From a virus: 64,000 nt of DNA. The notes under the pieces were generated by a model. It made no database searches. It had not been told where the DNA came from and saw nothing but the letters and a program-made list of their open reading frames with translations. The DNA lies in IMG/VR virus record IMGVR_UViG_3300008954_000023, positions 1 to 64,000 of that record. One strand, written 5' to 3'. Shown here piece by piece: positions 25,971 to 35,250 of the stretch (position 1 is its first letter; each line of letters begins with the position of its first letter). Position numbers and translations under genes: made by a program.

Positions 25971-28236
25971 GGCAAACCCCGTAGTCGTGAATCGCCGCCC
26001 AGCCCCTGGAGAGGCTGATGTGTCCATCGAGACCCCGTTCCGTTTCGGGGTCCGGGACCTGGATACCAGGGTATCCCTTTCCACCATCTACGCCTCCATC
26101 TCCTTTGGTCGGTCGGTCTATGTGCCTACCGAGAGTACCCTGCCTTCGCAGGACGACACGCTGAAGGAAGAGGGCGTGGATGTGTACCTGTCCACGTTCG
26201 ACGATGCCTCCGGCACGACACACGCTGAAGACGACTCGCAGCAGACGTCTGTGGCAGGGATCTACACCATCACCAAGGACACCTCCGGTCCGGAGAACGG
26301 TGTTCTCTTCCTCACGTTGCCGGCACAGGCCTCACAGAAGCCCTACGAGTTCCAGGCGGCTCTGGACCTCTCAAACGTCTCCACAGGCACCAAGGACTAC
26401 ACCGACTTCTCGGACTACGCGGGGGTCGTCCTTGGTATCGCCTACTGGCCCGAGAACACCGGTGTCTTCCTGTTCTTCAGGGGTGATGGTCTCGCAGGAG
26501 GTACCGGAAGTGTGACCGTGGCCGGGCCTTCGGATGATGGAACAGGCACCCGCCCTATGGCTCAGACGACGGCTCTGGAGTGGAAGGAAGACTCCTACAC
26601 CTTCACCATCAACGTCGACCCTTCTCCACAGAGGAGGAAGGTGCTGGTCTTCGCCACAGACTCCAACGGCGACGAGACCTCATTGGCGGAGTTCGAACTC
26701 AACGACTTCAACGAGTTCCTCCCTTCGGTTCGCATGGGAACACTTCTGGCTGAGGACGAGCCCACAGACAAGGTCACGTTCATCGCGGGACTCGATGGCT
26801 TCGTTGCCGGGGAGTACATCGACGTCTACAGCCTGGCCATGCTCGCCAACGGCCATGTGCTCGTAGTGGATGGGCTTCACACAGGGTCTTCCACTCTCAA
26901 GGTTGACCCGACCGAGTCTCAGCTCATTGTTGGTCCAGAAGGGGCCGGTGAGTGGATTGAAGAAGGCGACGACGGGTCATCGCAGACTACGGAGTTCGCT
27001 CTCCAGATCACGGCATCCTCTGGCCCGTATCGCTTCCACCGGGACGAGCCTGACCTCGGGGACAAGGAGTGGATGATTCTCGGCCGCTTCGCCGGCGATG
27101 AGTCCGTCCATGAGGGCATCTACCACACAGGTATGGGCATCACGGTCTCCGACGGTACCTCTGCCTTCAAGCTCCACCTGCTCGATGACTTCTCTCGTCG
27201 AACCATTGGCATCTCTCTGCCTGGTGCCGCAGACGACACAGTCATCGAAGACTACAAGCTCCCTGAAGAAAATGTGGAGTGGGATGGGACGGAGGTGGAC
27301 TTCATCCTCCTTGGCTCCGGCACGAAGAACCTCCTACGGCTCTACACCTCCGACACCGATTTGGTCATCGACCATATCTACGCGGATAGTTACCCGCTTG
27401 AGCCCTCGACAGAGGTAGCTTTTGGCTTCACCGAGGATGGGGAGTTTTCGGGGGAGTTCCATCTCTACAGGCTCTGGCTTTTTACGAACTGCACGTTCTA
27501 TGAGCCGACGGTCACGCCGTACCCTCCGACTGCGCAAGGCTGGGGAAAGGTCTCGAACGGCCTGGCAGAGGTCTTCGACGGCACTACTCTTGAGGTGGAT
27601 GCTACCGCCTCAGGAGCCTACGGTATCTACCACATCGACGAAGCAGACCATGATGAGACCTCCGGTGCTGCTCTCTTCTTTCGGATGGAGCTGGAGTCTT
27701 GGAGGGACTCCGCCGGAGCTGTGAAGCCGACAAGGAAGGAGTTCGGTCCTGTAGCCGCGATCAGGACCTCATCCCTTGCGACCCAGCTTCACTTCGTGCA
27801 GACCGTGGATGGGGTGTTTTACGCCTACTTCTCCAACGACACTTCCGACGTCACAGAGGTTCTCAAGCAGTCGGACGAGGGTCGGCTCATCTCGGCCGAG
27901 GTGGATCTCTCCGAGGCTCGGACTTTCCTCCTCGATGTGAAGCCGCGGCAGTGGATCCGACTGTACGTCGACAACGACACCACTCCCGTCATTGAAATCG
28001 ACTGGGACTCAGAGCATGAAGGCGCGCTTCGAAGTCTGCCCACGAACATGCCAGTAGATGCGGTCGTGGCCTTCGGCTCTCTTGGAGAGGATTCAGGGGT
28101 GAAGGCCAAGTACAGCTTCGCCCGAGCATCTCTCGGTCGGGGATATGACCTGACCACATCTCCTGTCATCTCAGACTCGGAGCCACTGTACGGCGCTCAG
28201 GTTAGTCTGCTCATCGATGTGCAGGACGAGGATTAG
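25969..28236 (+). CDS. Tail protein with LamG/concanavalin-like regions
   Basis: A 755-aa acidic, beta-rich protein beginning MANPVVVNRRPAPGEADVS. The opening has the form of a fibronectin/Ig linker (PAPGEADVSIETPFRFGV) seen at the start of many phage surface proteins. Two or three later stretches have concanavalin-like jelly-roll character (EWMILGRFAGDESVHEGIY; ALFFRMELESWRDS, then VFYAYFSNDTSD). These folds often bind glycans, so receptor or surface binding is likely. It sits between the J-like protein and the zincin-like gene. No catalytic motif seen. Confidence 0.6.
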   Translation: MANPVVVNRRPAPGEADVSIETPFRFGVRDLDTRVSLSTIYASISFGRSVYVPTESTLPSQDDTLKEEGVDVYLSTFDDASGTTHAEDDSQQTSVAGIYTITKDTSGPENGVLFLTLPAQASQKPYEFQAALDLSNVSTGTKDYTDFSDYAGVVLGIAYWPENTGVFLFFRGDGLAGGTGSVTVAGPSDDGTGTRPMAQTTALEWKEDSYTFTINVDPSPQRRKVLVFATDSNGDETSLAEFELNDFNEFLPSVRMGTLLAEDEPTDKVTFIAGLDGFVAGEYIDVYSLAMLANGHVLVVDGLHTGSSTLKVDPTESQLIVGPEGAGEWIEEGDDGSSQTTEFALQITASSGPYRFHRDEPDLGDKEWMILGRFAGDESVHEGIYHTGMGITVSDGTSAFKLHLLDDFSRRTIGISLPGAADDTVIEDYKLPEENVEWDGTEVDFILLGSGTKNLLRLYTSDTDLVIDHIYADSYPLEPSTEVAFGFTEDGEFSGEFHLYRLWLFTNCTFYEPTVTPYPPTAQGWGKVSNGLAEVFDGTTLEVDATASGAYGIYHIDEADHDETSGAALFFRMELESWRDSAGAVKPTRKEFGPVAAIRTSSLATQLHFVQTVDGVFYAYFSNDTSDVTEVLKQSDEGRLISAEVDLSEARTFLLDVKPRQWIRLYVDNDTTPVIEIDWDSEHEGALRSLPTNMPVDAVVAFGSLGEDSGVKAKYSFARASLGRGYDLTTSPVISDSEPLYGAQVSLLIDVQDED

Positions 28237-28237
28237 G

Positions 28238-28981
28238 ATGGACTCTCAGACCTTCTCGAAGTTCGCAGCCAATATGCGTGCCAACATCTCGTCTGAAGCT
28301 CTTGGTATTGGCGCTCTCAGTGCTGTGAGCGGTGTAGGAGCTGTCTATGACACCTACAAAGCTCGTGGCCTGTCTTCGGATATGAAAGAGCTTCAGGCAG
28401 CTCTCAAAGGTGAAAGCGGGCATGAGATGGTCAACCTTCGGGCCTACCTGAAGAAGCGAGACCCTGCCGTGACGGTGGTGGACACGCCGAAGAAGGTGGA
28501 TGCCTTCCTCGAGCGGGAAGGTATCCGCGGGTTCAAGAAGCTCATGAACCGCGCAGCCCTACGGAGCATGGTTGAGCAGGGGAGCAACGCTGCTGCTTAT
28601 CGGGGACAGCACGGAGAGTACATCTTCGGCCGTGGCAAGCTGCCGAAGGCTGTGGCTGACCATGAGCATGGTCATATCCTCGACTTCCGGGCCAAAGGCA
28701 TCAAGCTCGATGGCTCCCCTCGTATGGGCGAGTACGTCAAGGGTTACATCGACAGCTTCATCCAGTCCAAGTCCAAGGACCGGTTCATGAAGGGCCGCTA
28801 CAAGGCCGAGACGGAGGCTTGGAGGCATGCGGCTGTAAAGGGGAAGAAGAACAAGGACTTGGAGGACAAGGCCTTGGGCTCCTACGAGAAGGGTTTCCAT
28901 GTGCAGCGCGGCATAAGTCGAGGAGCTACCGGCCTGATCGCTCTTCAGAGCCTTGCCAACACTACTCGTTTGCGTCGGTAA
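28238..28981 (+). CDS. Putative zincin-type metalloprotease
   Basis: A 247-aa protein starting MDSQTFSKFAANMRANI, two bases after the previous stop. Residues 142-146 are HEHGH within VADHEHGHILDF, a match to the zinc-protease signature HExxH; ETEAW at 191-195 is a candidate for the third zinc ligand (E191 or E193). The N-terminal part has a weak hydrophobic helix (IGALSAVSGVGAVYDTY). It could process virion proteins, act on the host envelope during ejection, or be injected. The HExxH motif is short and can occur by chance, but the hydrophobic context and downstream Glu favour a real site. Confidence 0.6.
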   Translation: MDSQTFSKFAANMRANISSEALGIGALSAVSGVGAVYDTYKARGLSSDMKELQAALKGESGHEMVNLRAYLKKRDPAVTVVDTPKKVDAFLEREGIRGFKKLMNRAALRSMVEQGSNAAAYRGQHGEYIFGRGKLPKAVADHEHGHILDFRAKGIKLDGSPRMGEYVKGYIDSFIQSKSKDRFMKGRYKAETEAWRHAAVKGKKNKDLEDKALGSYEKGFHVQRGISRGATGLIALQSLANTTRLRR

Positions 28982-29637
28982 TGAAGTCTCTCCTCAAGAT
29001 GGCCGGGCATGTAGAGAACCGTGCCCGTGAGCGTACCGACATCTCTCATGCTGAGATCGCCGCTCTGCGGCAACATTTACAGGGCCTGAAGCTCCGGCCG
29101 GGAAAGACCTATCACCACACCTGGCCAGGCCGAGGCCATGCCATCATCGGCTCCGTAGGACCAAAGAAGCGGCACGTCGTGAAGACCATCCTCGGTCCCG
29201 ACATGCCTCCAAGGATGCACAGCCGGCCCTTGCCGGGCATGGTTACTCCGAAGGACATCCATCGTCTGGCTGATCACGTAGGCGTCAAGTGGGATAATGA
29301 GCCCTCGTTCTTGGCTCTCAGCAAGAAGGTGACTGGTGTATCGCATCTCGATCACATGAACCCGACCCAGCTCCGGGCCATGAGGGATGAGCTGCAGAAG
29401 CTGGGTGACCGGAAGTTGGAGCCAGGCTCTGATGCTCACATCAGGAATCTGGCGATGGGCCGGGGTATCGGTGCTGGCGGTTTGACCTTCATGGCGGCAG
29501 CTCCTGTTGCCGGTCTGGTTTCTGGAGCGACAGGGAAGAAGGGCCTTCTTGCCGCCCCTGCGGTAGCAGGGCTGGCGACAGGTGAGATCGCTCGGCGACG
29601 ACACCTGAAGCGCCTGAGGAAGTACCACAACAAGTGA
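28981..29637 (+). CDS. Basic protein with C-terminal hydrophobic segment
   Basis: A 218-aa His-rich basic protein beginning MKSLLKMAGHVENRARER. The ATG overlaps the TAA of the zincin-like gene (TAATG), so the two are translationally coupled. Residues about 160-205 are a Gly/Ala-rich hydrophobic stretch (LTFMAAAPVAGLVSGATG, then LLAAPAVAGLATG) that could span a membrane as a hairpin, followed by a basic tail (RRRHLKRLRKYHNK). Possible roles are a pilot protein or a partner of the protease. Confidence 0.6.
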   Translation: MKSLLKMAGHVENRARERTDISHAEIAALRQHLQGLKLRPGKTYHHTWPGRGHAIIGSVGPKKRHVVKTILGPDMPPRMHSRPLPGMVTPKDIHRLADHVGVKWDNEPSFLALSKKVTGVSHLDHMNPTQLRAMRDELQKLGDRKLEPGSDAHIRNLAMGRGIGAGGLTFMAAAPVAGLVSGATGKKGLLAAPAVAGLATGEIARRRHLKRLRKYHNK

Positions 29638-29651
29638 GATAGTAGAGGGGC

Positions 29652-32600
29652 ATGCCTTCCCGCTCGCTCCAGCTCCATGGCTTCACGGTAGAGCCCTCTC
29701 GCTCTACCCCTGTGGCTGTTCTGTCCCCAGGCACCCTCTCGAAGGTCGTAGGGGCTGTCATCCAGCTGGATGGTCGTGGGTCGTACGACCCTGATGGCTC
29801 CGATCTGACATACACCTGGAGCTTCGAAGAGACTCCTCTCGGCTCTACGACGGATACGTTCCTGGAGACCGAGACCGACGGCTCTGTGGTCACTTTTGTC
29901 CCTGACATAGTAGGTCGCTACATCGTCGGCCTGAAGGTCTCGACTCCGTACCGTACCAGCGAGATGGTGCTGGCCACTGTCGATCTGACGCCCATCAACA
30001 CTCCGTTCCTCCTCCGGACCACTCCGGACGGGGACATCATGTTTCGCCTCATCTCTTCCTTCTGGCAGATGGTCGAGGAGAAGGCGGCCTTTAGTGCTTT
30101 GTGGTCTGGCTACATGCAGATCGCGGCCGCAGAGCTCCTTCGACTCTTCCAGGTCGACTACGCGAAGTCCATCAGGAACATCCAGCCGATGTTCCAACGA
30201 CGATGGATCGCCTACGAGCCTACGCTCAAGCTGGACCCTGCCCTCCATACTGGCGTCTTCGGGCACCACCAAAGCGGAAGCTCCGCCTTTACCGCAGCCG
30301 GAGCCGCCTCCGTCGTCGGCATCATCATCTCCGATCAGGAGATCCTCCTCCGTGACGGCTCCCCTTCCTTGGATGCCGTAGGCACAGAGCTGACCATCTA
30401 CTCCTCGGGTGGAGACCCAGGGAACATCGGCGACTACACCATTAATCGTATCAACAACGATACGACAGGGTACATCGTCTCGGCCTCTACACCCTTCCCT
30501 TCCCCGGAAGAGGAGGTGCTGACCACTGGTACGGACCTCGTGACCTTCCAGCTCGAGGATGAGGTCTACGTCGCTGACACAGGCGTTGACTTCTCCGCCC
30601 TGGAAGTGCAGAAGGGCGACATCCTCAAGATCTCGCAGGGGTACTTCAAGATCACGGGAGTAGGAACGGCCGATGGCCTTCTCAATGAGAGGACACTGAA
30701 GCTCGAGTCCTCTCCCTCCAAGACAGGTTCCGGCAACAGCTACATCATCTTCAAGGCCTTGCGGATTCTGGCTCGCAGGTCGGCGAAGCCCACCACGAAC
30801 ACTGTCTTCATTCCTGAGGATGAGGCAGATCTCTCCCTGTTCTCCTCCTCGGAGTTTTCCGGTACAGGCACAGTTCAAGGCACGCTCGAAATCAGAGTCG
30901 AGAGCCGGCACATCTTCCCGTCACTTGTCGGCCAGGCCATCACCATCACGTCTGGTGACGATGCTGGAACGACGTACACCATCGCCAGTCTGAACGAGGC
31001 ACAGAACGGCTACTACGTCAGCACCGAGTTCTCGACGACGGAGTTCCCCCAGACAGTCACGTACACCATCCCCCTGGTCTCGGACATCTCCAGCCGACTT
31101 CTCATCCTGGATGGCCGAGCCTACGAAATCACAGCCGCATACCTCGATGAGACTGGTATCTCCGTAGAGGATGGAGGCTTTGGACCGGTATGGGTCATCA
31201 CTCTCAAGGAAACAGCCGCACCTTCAAGCCGTGAAGGCATGGGATGGCGCATTCCTGCCGTCATCGAGTCTTCAGAGCATGAAGACCTGGAGGCAGAAGG
31301 TGTTTCCGCTGGAGACCTTCTGGTCTTGGACGTCCGTCGGGAGGACAACAGCACTATTGGCCGGCTGAAGTGCCTCGTTCTCGGCGCTGCAGGGACCAAG
31401 ATCGCCTTTGACCTTGGGCTGTCATCGTTGGATGCTGGAGAGAATGGGGCCATCCCAAACTCCGAGCTCCTGGAGCTCTCCGAAGCTCTTCGCGTTGCAT
31501 CTGTGGTCGTAGACGAGTTCGACGAGGGTGAGCTGGTCATCGCGCTGATGGCGGCTGAGATCGAGTCGTACTTGCAGAGTAGGGAGTTCCAGTCCTCGAT
31601 CTACAACCTCCCTCTCAACCCGTCTTCCTCGGTGAGTGTGGGACCTTTCACGGTCCGGTTCCGTGTCCGTCACATCATAAGGAACTGCCGTATTCCGGTA
31701 GATCCTTCTCTGTCTTCAGTCCCGGTCCTCATTGAGTACATCGACGAGCCTGTGGTCGGAGAGGATGAAGATGGACAGATCATCCATGTTGCGAAGGATG
31801 GTACGCAGACCGTCCTTGACCGTGAGCCGTTGGAGCTGATCGAGAACCGTGACTTCACAGTTGCGGCCGATGAGAACCTTACTGGGACGAACCTGGAGAC
31901 TACGGCAGACTCGGGACTTCTCACCATCCCTGGCGGGGATCTCATCGATAGGGATGTTCGTGTTGGTGACTTCATCGACATCAAGTCGGGCTTCGATCAG
32001 AGGCGGTACATCATCCTGTCGGTGGTGGACTCAGAGACAATAGACGCCATCTCCGAGGACCGTGAGGTCCCGGGCACGACGGCCACAGGCCTGAGCTACA
32101 CCCTCGTCCGCCGGACCCCGGGGAACTTCGTCCGCTTCGTGTCCGGGATGTTCACAGCAGCTCTCCCAGCTCCGGAGCGACTGTGGGCGCAGGTCAGCTT
32201 GTACGACAACTCTGAGCTCATCGAAGACAACTTCGGTGTCATGGTCGGGGTGACTCGAGAGCAGCTCGACGAGTACGGAAGTAGTCAGATCTCGTACAAG
32301 GGTGCTGTGACCGGCCTCATGTACGCCTGGACCAGTGGACCTACGGTTCGCAACGTGTCCATCGGTAGTCACATCCTGGTTGGTCTTCCTGTGACAGAGG
32401 TGGCAGGCCAGATCGTACAGATCGATGACACCTACGACACGGAGAACGGTGTTGGTCGGGTGCTGATCGAAGATCATGATCCACAGGGCAACAGCACTGG
32501 CCTGGTCAGGATTTACTACTACAACACCGCCGATGACGACACACTCAACGAGTTCGCCGGCCTGGCCACGAACCCGCTGACGGGCGCGACATACGACATC

Positions 32601-34421
32601 CTCGACATCGTTTCGGCCTTTGCTCCTTTGTCGAAGGGGGTGGTGGTTGCCGACTACCTGACGGAGCCGAAGTGGTGGGCCACGAACAGTACAGGAGCCT
32701 CAGAGCTTCGGAAGTACCACACCTGGCAGGTCCGACTCGATGCGGCACAGGTGGACTCCCGAGACATCCCTCTCATCCATGACTTCGTTTTCGGGATTCG
32801 GCCCATCTACACAGAGCCGGAAGTCGTTCTCGTCTTGTACCTGACGGATGACATCACCATCGAAGATGAGCTCGGTCTCGAAGGAGACCTTCTCCTCGCT
32901 GATGACATCGGGCAGTCCATCGAAGCTACGAGGATGACGGACTCCTACAATGGGAGCTCACTCACTCACCGTCTGTTCGACCACCCGTCCCTCAACACAC
33001 GGACCTTCTTCGAAGGCCGGGACCTGGTCACGACGGAGGGCTCTTCGACGGTGACTTCCGTTCGGGGAGGCTTCACCACGGATGGCACGCTCTCGGGAAT
33101 CAATGAGTGGTTCGAGGATGACGTCGAAGTCCGTGGTCCCGCTATCGTGCGGGTGGGAGACATCCTCTTCATCCGTGAGGGCGTGAACCGTGGCCGGTAC
33201 CGAGTCACGGCTGTGACCGACGACAACACTCTGGAGATTGAGCAGCTCACAGGCTGGCCGCCGAGGTCGATCCCTACGGATCAGATCGCTGCCCTGACAG
33301 GGCAGGTCTTCCAGCTTCAGCGACAGGATACTGAGGACCTGGTCTCTGTGTCTGACGTGACGGTGGTGTCCTACGACGCGGCCACCGATACGACCCAGAT
33401 CACGAGTCCGACGGCGAACTTCCGCTGGAACGGCTGTGCGGTCAACGACACCCTCGTAGTCGAGGATGGCGCAGACTACGGCCTCCATGAGGTTTTGCAG
33501 GTCGGGTACATCGACGGCTTCGGCGACCTGCAGAGTTTGGATACCATTCTTACCATTGATGGCGAGCTCACCGAGGCTGGGAGCTTCTCCATCACTGTCC
33601 GTCGAGATCGTCTCCGGACAAATCCTCTTGTTTCCCGTACTGATGGAATCACAACGGCGGCCTCTTCGTCCGTCGCACTGCCGTCAGGTGCGCTGTTGCT
33701 GGGACTGCAGTACGGGGATCTTCTCACGCCGCAGACCGGTGCCGATGCTGGCAAGGTCTTCAAGGTCATCGACGTTCCAGATGACACAACCATCTTCACG
33801 GACCAGGACTTCTCTGCCACGGAAGTCTCAGTTGAGTTCGAGGTCACACGCCCCTCACTCTTCGATGACTCTGGCACCTCGGACTCGGACGAGGAGCTCA
33901 CGCCCTTCGCTCCAGAGGACAAGGTCACCTTCACAGTCCTGGAGCCTCTGACCCAGCTCCTGGCCCTCACAGACCTGACCTTGACAGGAAACACCGCAGA
34001 GTCTCAGGCCACTGTCCTGCAGGGGACCGTGTCTGCTGGAGACAAGCTCACTGTCCCGTTCACCTCTGAGAACTCGGGAGTCTTCGAAGTCACGGACGTC
34101 TCGGGCAACATCGCGACAGTGGAGCACTCATGGCACACCGATGAGGGCCCATTCTCGGCCTCAGGCATCTTCCACACACTCGCAGCAGACTGGGAGGTCC
34201 ACGGCATCATTGTGACCCTGGTGGGAGCTACAGCTGCCGCTATGACAGGGGCCGGGCTCACCCTCTTCGACTTCGCGAAGCCAGGGGATGTGCTCGAAGT
34301 CGATGGTGTGGGTACACTGGTGATCGCCGAGGTGACCTCGAACTTCGTCCTGACGTTCACGAAGCAGAGCGGAGTGAACCCGGCGACCAACTATACTGGT
34401 AGGCTGAAGCGGGAGGCGTGA
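29652..34421 (+). CDS. Large baseplate/tail protein with PKD-like N-terminus and repeated GD modules
   Basis: A 1589-aa acidic protein. Residues about 20-115 resemble a PKD domain (IQLDGRGSYDPDGSDLTYTW). They are followed by a helical stretch with a tail-protein-I-like look (FWQMVEEKAAFSALW, then RNIQPMFQRRWIAYEP). The rest is built from a recurring beta module with the core V-x-x-GD-x-L-x-I-x-x-G, near residues 318, 551, 770, 1166, 1261, 1351, 1460 and 1541. Similar modules occur in the J-like protein. The likely location is the baseplate periphery linking to fibres. No catalytic residues recognised. Confidence 0.65.
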   Translation: MPSRSLQLHGFTVEPSRSTPVAVLSPGTLSKVVGAVIQLDGRGSYDPDGSDLTYTWSFEETPLGSTTDTFLETETDGSVVTFVPDIVGRYIVGLKVSTPYRTSEMVLATVDLTPINTPFLLRTTPDGDIMFRLISSFWQMVEEKAAFSALWSGYMQIAAAELLRLFQVDYAKSIRNIQPMFQRRWIAYEPTLKLDPALHTGVFGHHQSGSSAFTAAGAASVVGIIISDQEILLRDGSPSLDAVGTELTIYSSGGDPGNIGDYTINRINNDTTGYIVSASTPFPSPEEEVLTTGTDLVTFQLEDEVYVADTGVDFSALEVQKGDILKISQGYFKITGVGTADGLLNERTLKLESSPSKTGSGNSYIIFKALRILARRSAKPTTNTVFIPEDEADLSLFSSSEFSGTGTVQGTLEIRVESRHIFPSLVGQAITITSGDDAGTTYTIASLNEAQNGYYVSTEFSTTEFPQTVTYTIPLVSDISSRLLILDGRAYEITAAYLDETGISVEDGGFGPVWVITLKETAAPSSREGMGWRIPAVIESSEHEDLEAEGVSAGDLLVLDVRREDNSTIGRLKCLVLGAAGTKIAFDLGLSSLDAGENGAIPNSELLELSEALRVASVVVDEFDEGELVIALMAAEIESYLQSREFQSSIYNLPLNPSSSVSVGPFTVRFRVRHIIRNCRIPVDPSLSSVPVLIEYIDEPVVGEDEDGQIIHVAKDGTQTVLDREPLELIENRDFTVAADENLTGTNLETTADSGLLTIPGGDLIDRDVRVGDFIDIKSGFDQRRYIILSVVDSETIDAISEDREVPGTTATGLSYTLVRRTPGNFVRFVSGMFTAALPAPERLWAQVSLYDNSELIEDNFGVMVGVTREQLDEYGSSQISYKGAVTGLMYAWTSGPTVRNVSIGSHILVGLPVTEVAGQIVQIDDTYDTENGVGRVLIEDHDPQGNSTGLVRIYYYNTADDDTLNEFAGLATNPLTGATYDILDIVSAFAPLSKGVVVADYLTEPKWWATNSTGASELRKYHTWQVRLDAAQVDSRDIPLIHDFVFGIRPIYTEPEVVLVLYLTDDITIEDELGLEGDLLLADDIGQSIEATRMTDSYNGSSLTHRLFDHPSLNTRTFFEGRDLVTTEGSSTVTSVRGGFTTDGTLSGINEWFEDDVEVRGPAIVRVGDILFIREGVNRGRYRVTAVTDDNTLEIEQLTGWPPRSIPTDQIAALTGQVFQLQRQDTEDLVSVSDVTVVSYDAATDTTQITSPTANFRWNGCAVNDTLVVEDGADYGLHEVLQVGYIDGFGDLQSLDTILTIDGELTEAGSFSITVRRDRLRTNPLVSRTDGITTAASSSVALPSGALLLGLQYGDLLTPQTGADAGKVFKVIDVPDDTTIFTDQDFSATEVSVEFEVTRPSLFDDSGTSDSDEELTPFAPEDKVTFTVLEPLTQLLALTDLTLTGNTAESQATVLQGTVSAGDKLTVPFTSENSGVFEVTDVSGNIATVEHSWHTDEGPFSASGIFHTLAADWEVHGIIVTLVGATAAAMTGAGLTLFDFAKPGDVLEVDGVGTLVIAEVTSNFVLTFTKQSGVNPATNYTGRLKREA

Positions 34422-34627
34422 TGCTCCAGCGAGTCAAGAAGCGGCTTGGGTTCAAGGATAAGGCCAAGATCTTTGACCGCCTCCGTGTCACGGGAGGCGG
34501 CGAGAAGCCGGGTTACAGAGGGATCCGGATGTCTGACGGCTCACAGGTGCCGCTGGAGACGATCATGACGCAGTTCGGTGTAGATCGTGAACGGGCCCTG
34601 AAGATCCAGAAGAGGATGACCAGGTGA
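34421..34627 (+). CDS. Small basic tail-block protein
   Basis: A 68-aa basic protein starting MLQRVKKRLGFKDKAKIF; the ATG overlaps the upstream stop, and a GTG one codon earlier is possible. The C-terminal half (PLETIMTQFGVDRERALKIQKR) could be a small helix-turn-helix. It is coupled at both ends, so co-expression with the flanking tail genes is very likely. Function unknown. Confidence 0.55.
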   Translation: MLQRVKKRLGFKDKAKIFDRLRVTGGGEKPGYRGIRMSDGSQVPLETIMTQFGVDRERALKIQKRMTR

Positions 34628-35250
34628 TTGGATTCCTGCGAAGGCTGGCCCCTCTGCGGTGGTGGCAGCACGCCCTGAAGCACAACCCCGAGATCCGGGG
34701 ACATCTGCGCCTGGAGATGCGGGAGCGCGGGAAGCTCGTGGGTGTCCGCGAGGGTGACAATATTTGGACCCTCACGGGCCGGGAGTTCATCGCTGAGCTC
34801 ATTGCCATCAAGGCCACCAACCCCTCCAGGACCACCTTCCGTGATGACCGTGTCGGCTACATCGGCCTCGGTTCCGGATCTCAGAGCGAGGTCTCGAACA
34901 TCGAGAGCCTGGTGGACCCGGTCCCTTACAAGACGAACCTGTTCCTGGCGGCCCTCAACGCGCCGGCCACCTTCCCGACGTCGGGAAGCACGACGACGAA
35001 CACTGTGGCCCGCTTCATGCGGGAGTTCAGCACGAGCGAGATCTCTCTCGGCTACAACGTGGTGTTGACCGAGGCCGGCCTCTTCACGGACGGGAATCCC
35101 GATGATGACTGGAACATCGACCCGGACGACTTCCCTGTGAGCTGGAATGATGCCGCGGGCCGTGCTCCCATGGCCTACAAGACGTTTGAGCCCATCACGA
35201 AGACGACGCAGTTCAACCTGCGCGCCGTGTGGGATGTGAGGGTCGTGTGA
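34624..35250 (+). CDS. Tail fibre-associated protein
   Basis: A 208-aa protein starting at GTG (MIGFLRRLAPLRWW). After a basic N-terminus, residues 45-205 follow a pattern common in phage fibre/baseplate proteins: a helix (TGREFIAELIAI), then VGYIGLGSGSQSEVS, a LVDPVPYKTNLF segment, a MREFSTSEISLGYNVVLTEAGLF strand pair and a final beta-strand ending WDVRVV. It lies just upstream of the giant fibre gene and probably links it to the baseplate. Confidence 0.6.
   Translation: MIGFLRRLAPLRWWQHALKHNPEIRGHLRLEMRERGKLVGVREGDNIWTLTGREFIAELIAIKATNPSRTTFRDDRVGYIGLGSGSQSEVSNIESLVDPVPYKTNLFLAALNAPATFPTSGSTTTNTVARFMREFSTSEISLGYNVVLTEAGLFTDGNPDDDWNIDPDDFPVSWNDAAGRAPMAYKTFEPITKTTQFNLRAVWDVRVV

Noticed and set aside
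29436-30911. 491-aa minus-strand frame opposite the PKD-like gene
   Set aside because: No domain, no ribosome binding site; the plus strand is a coherent beta-rich protein.
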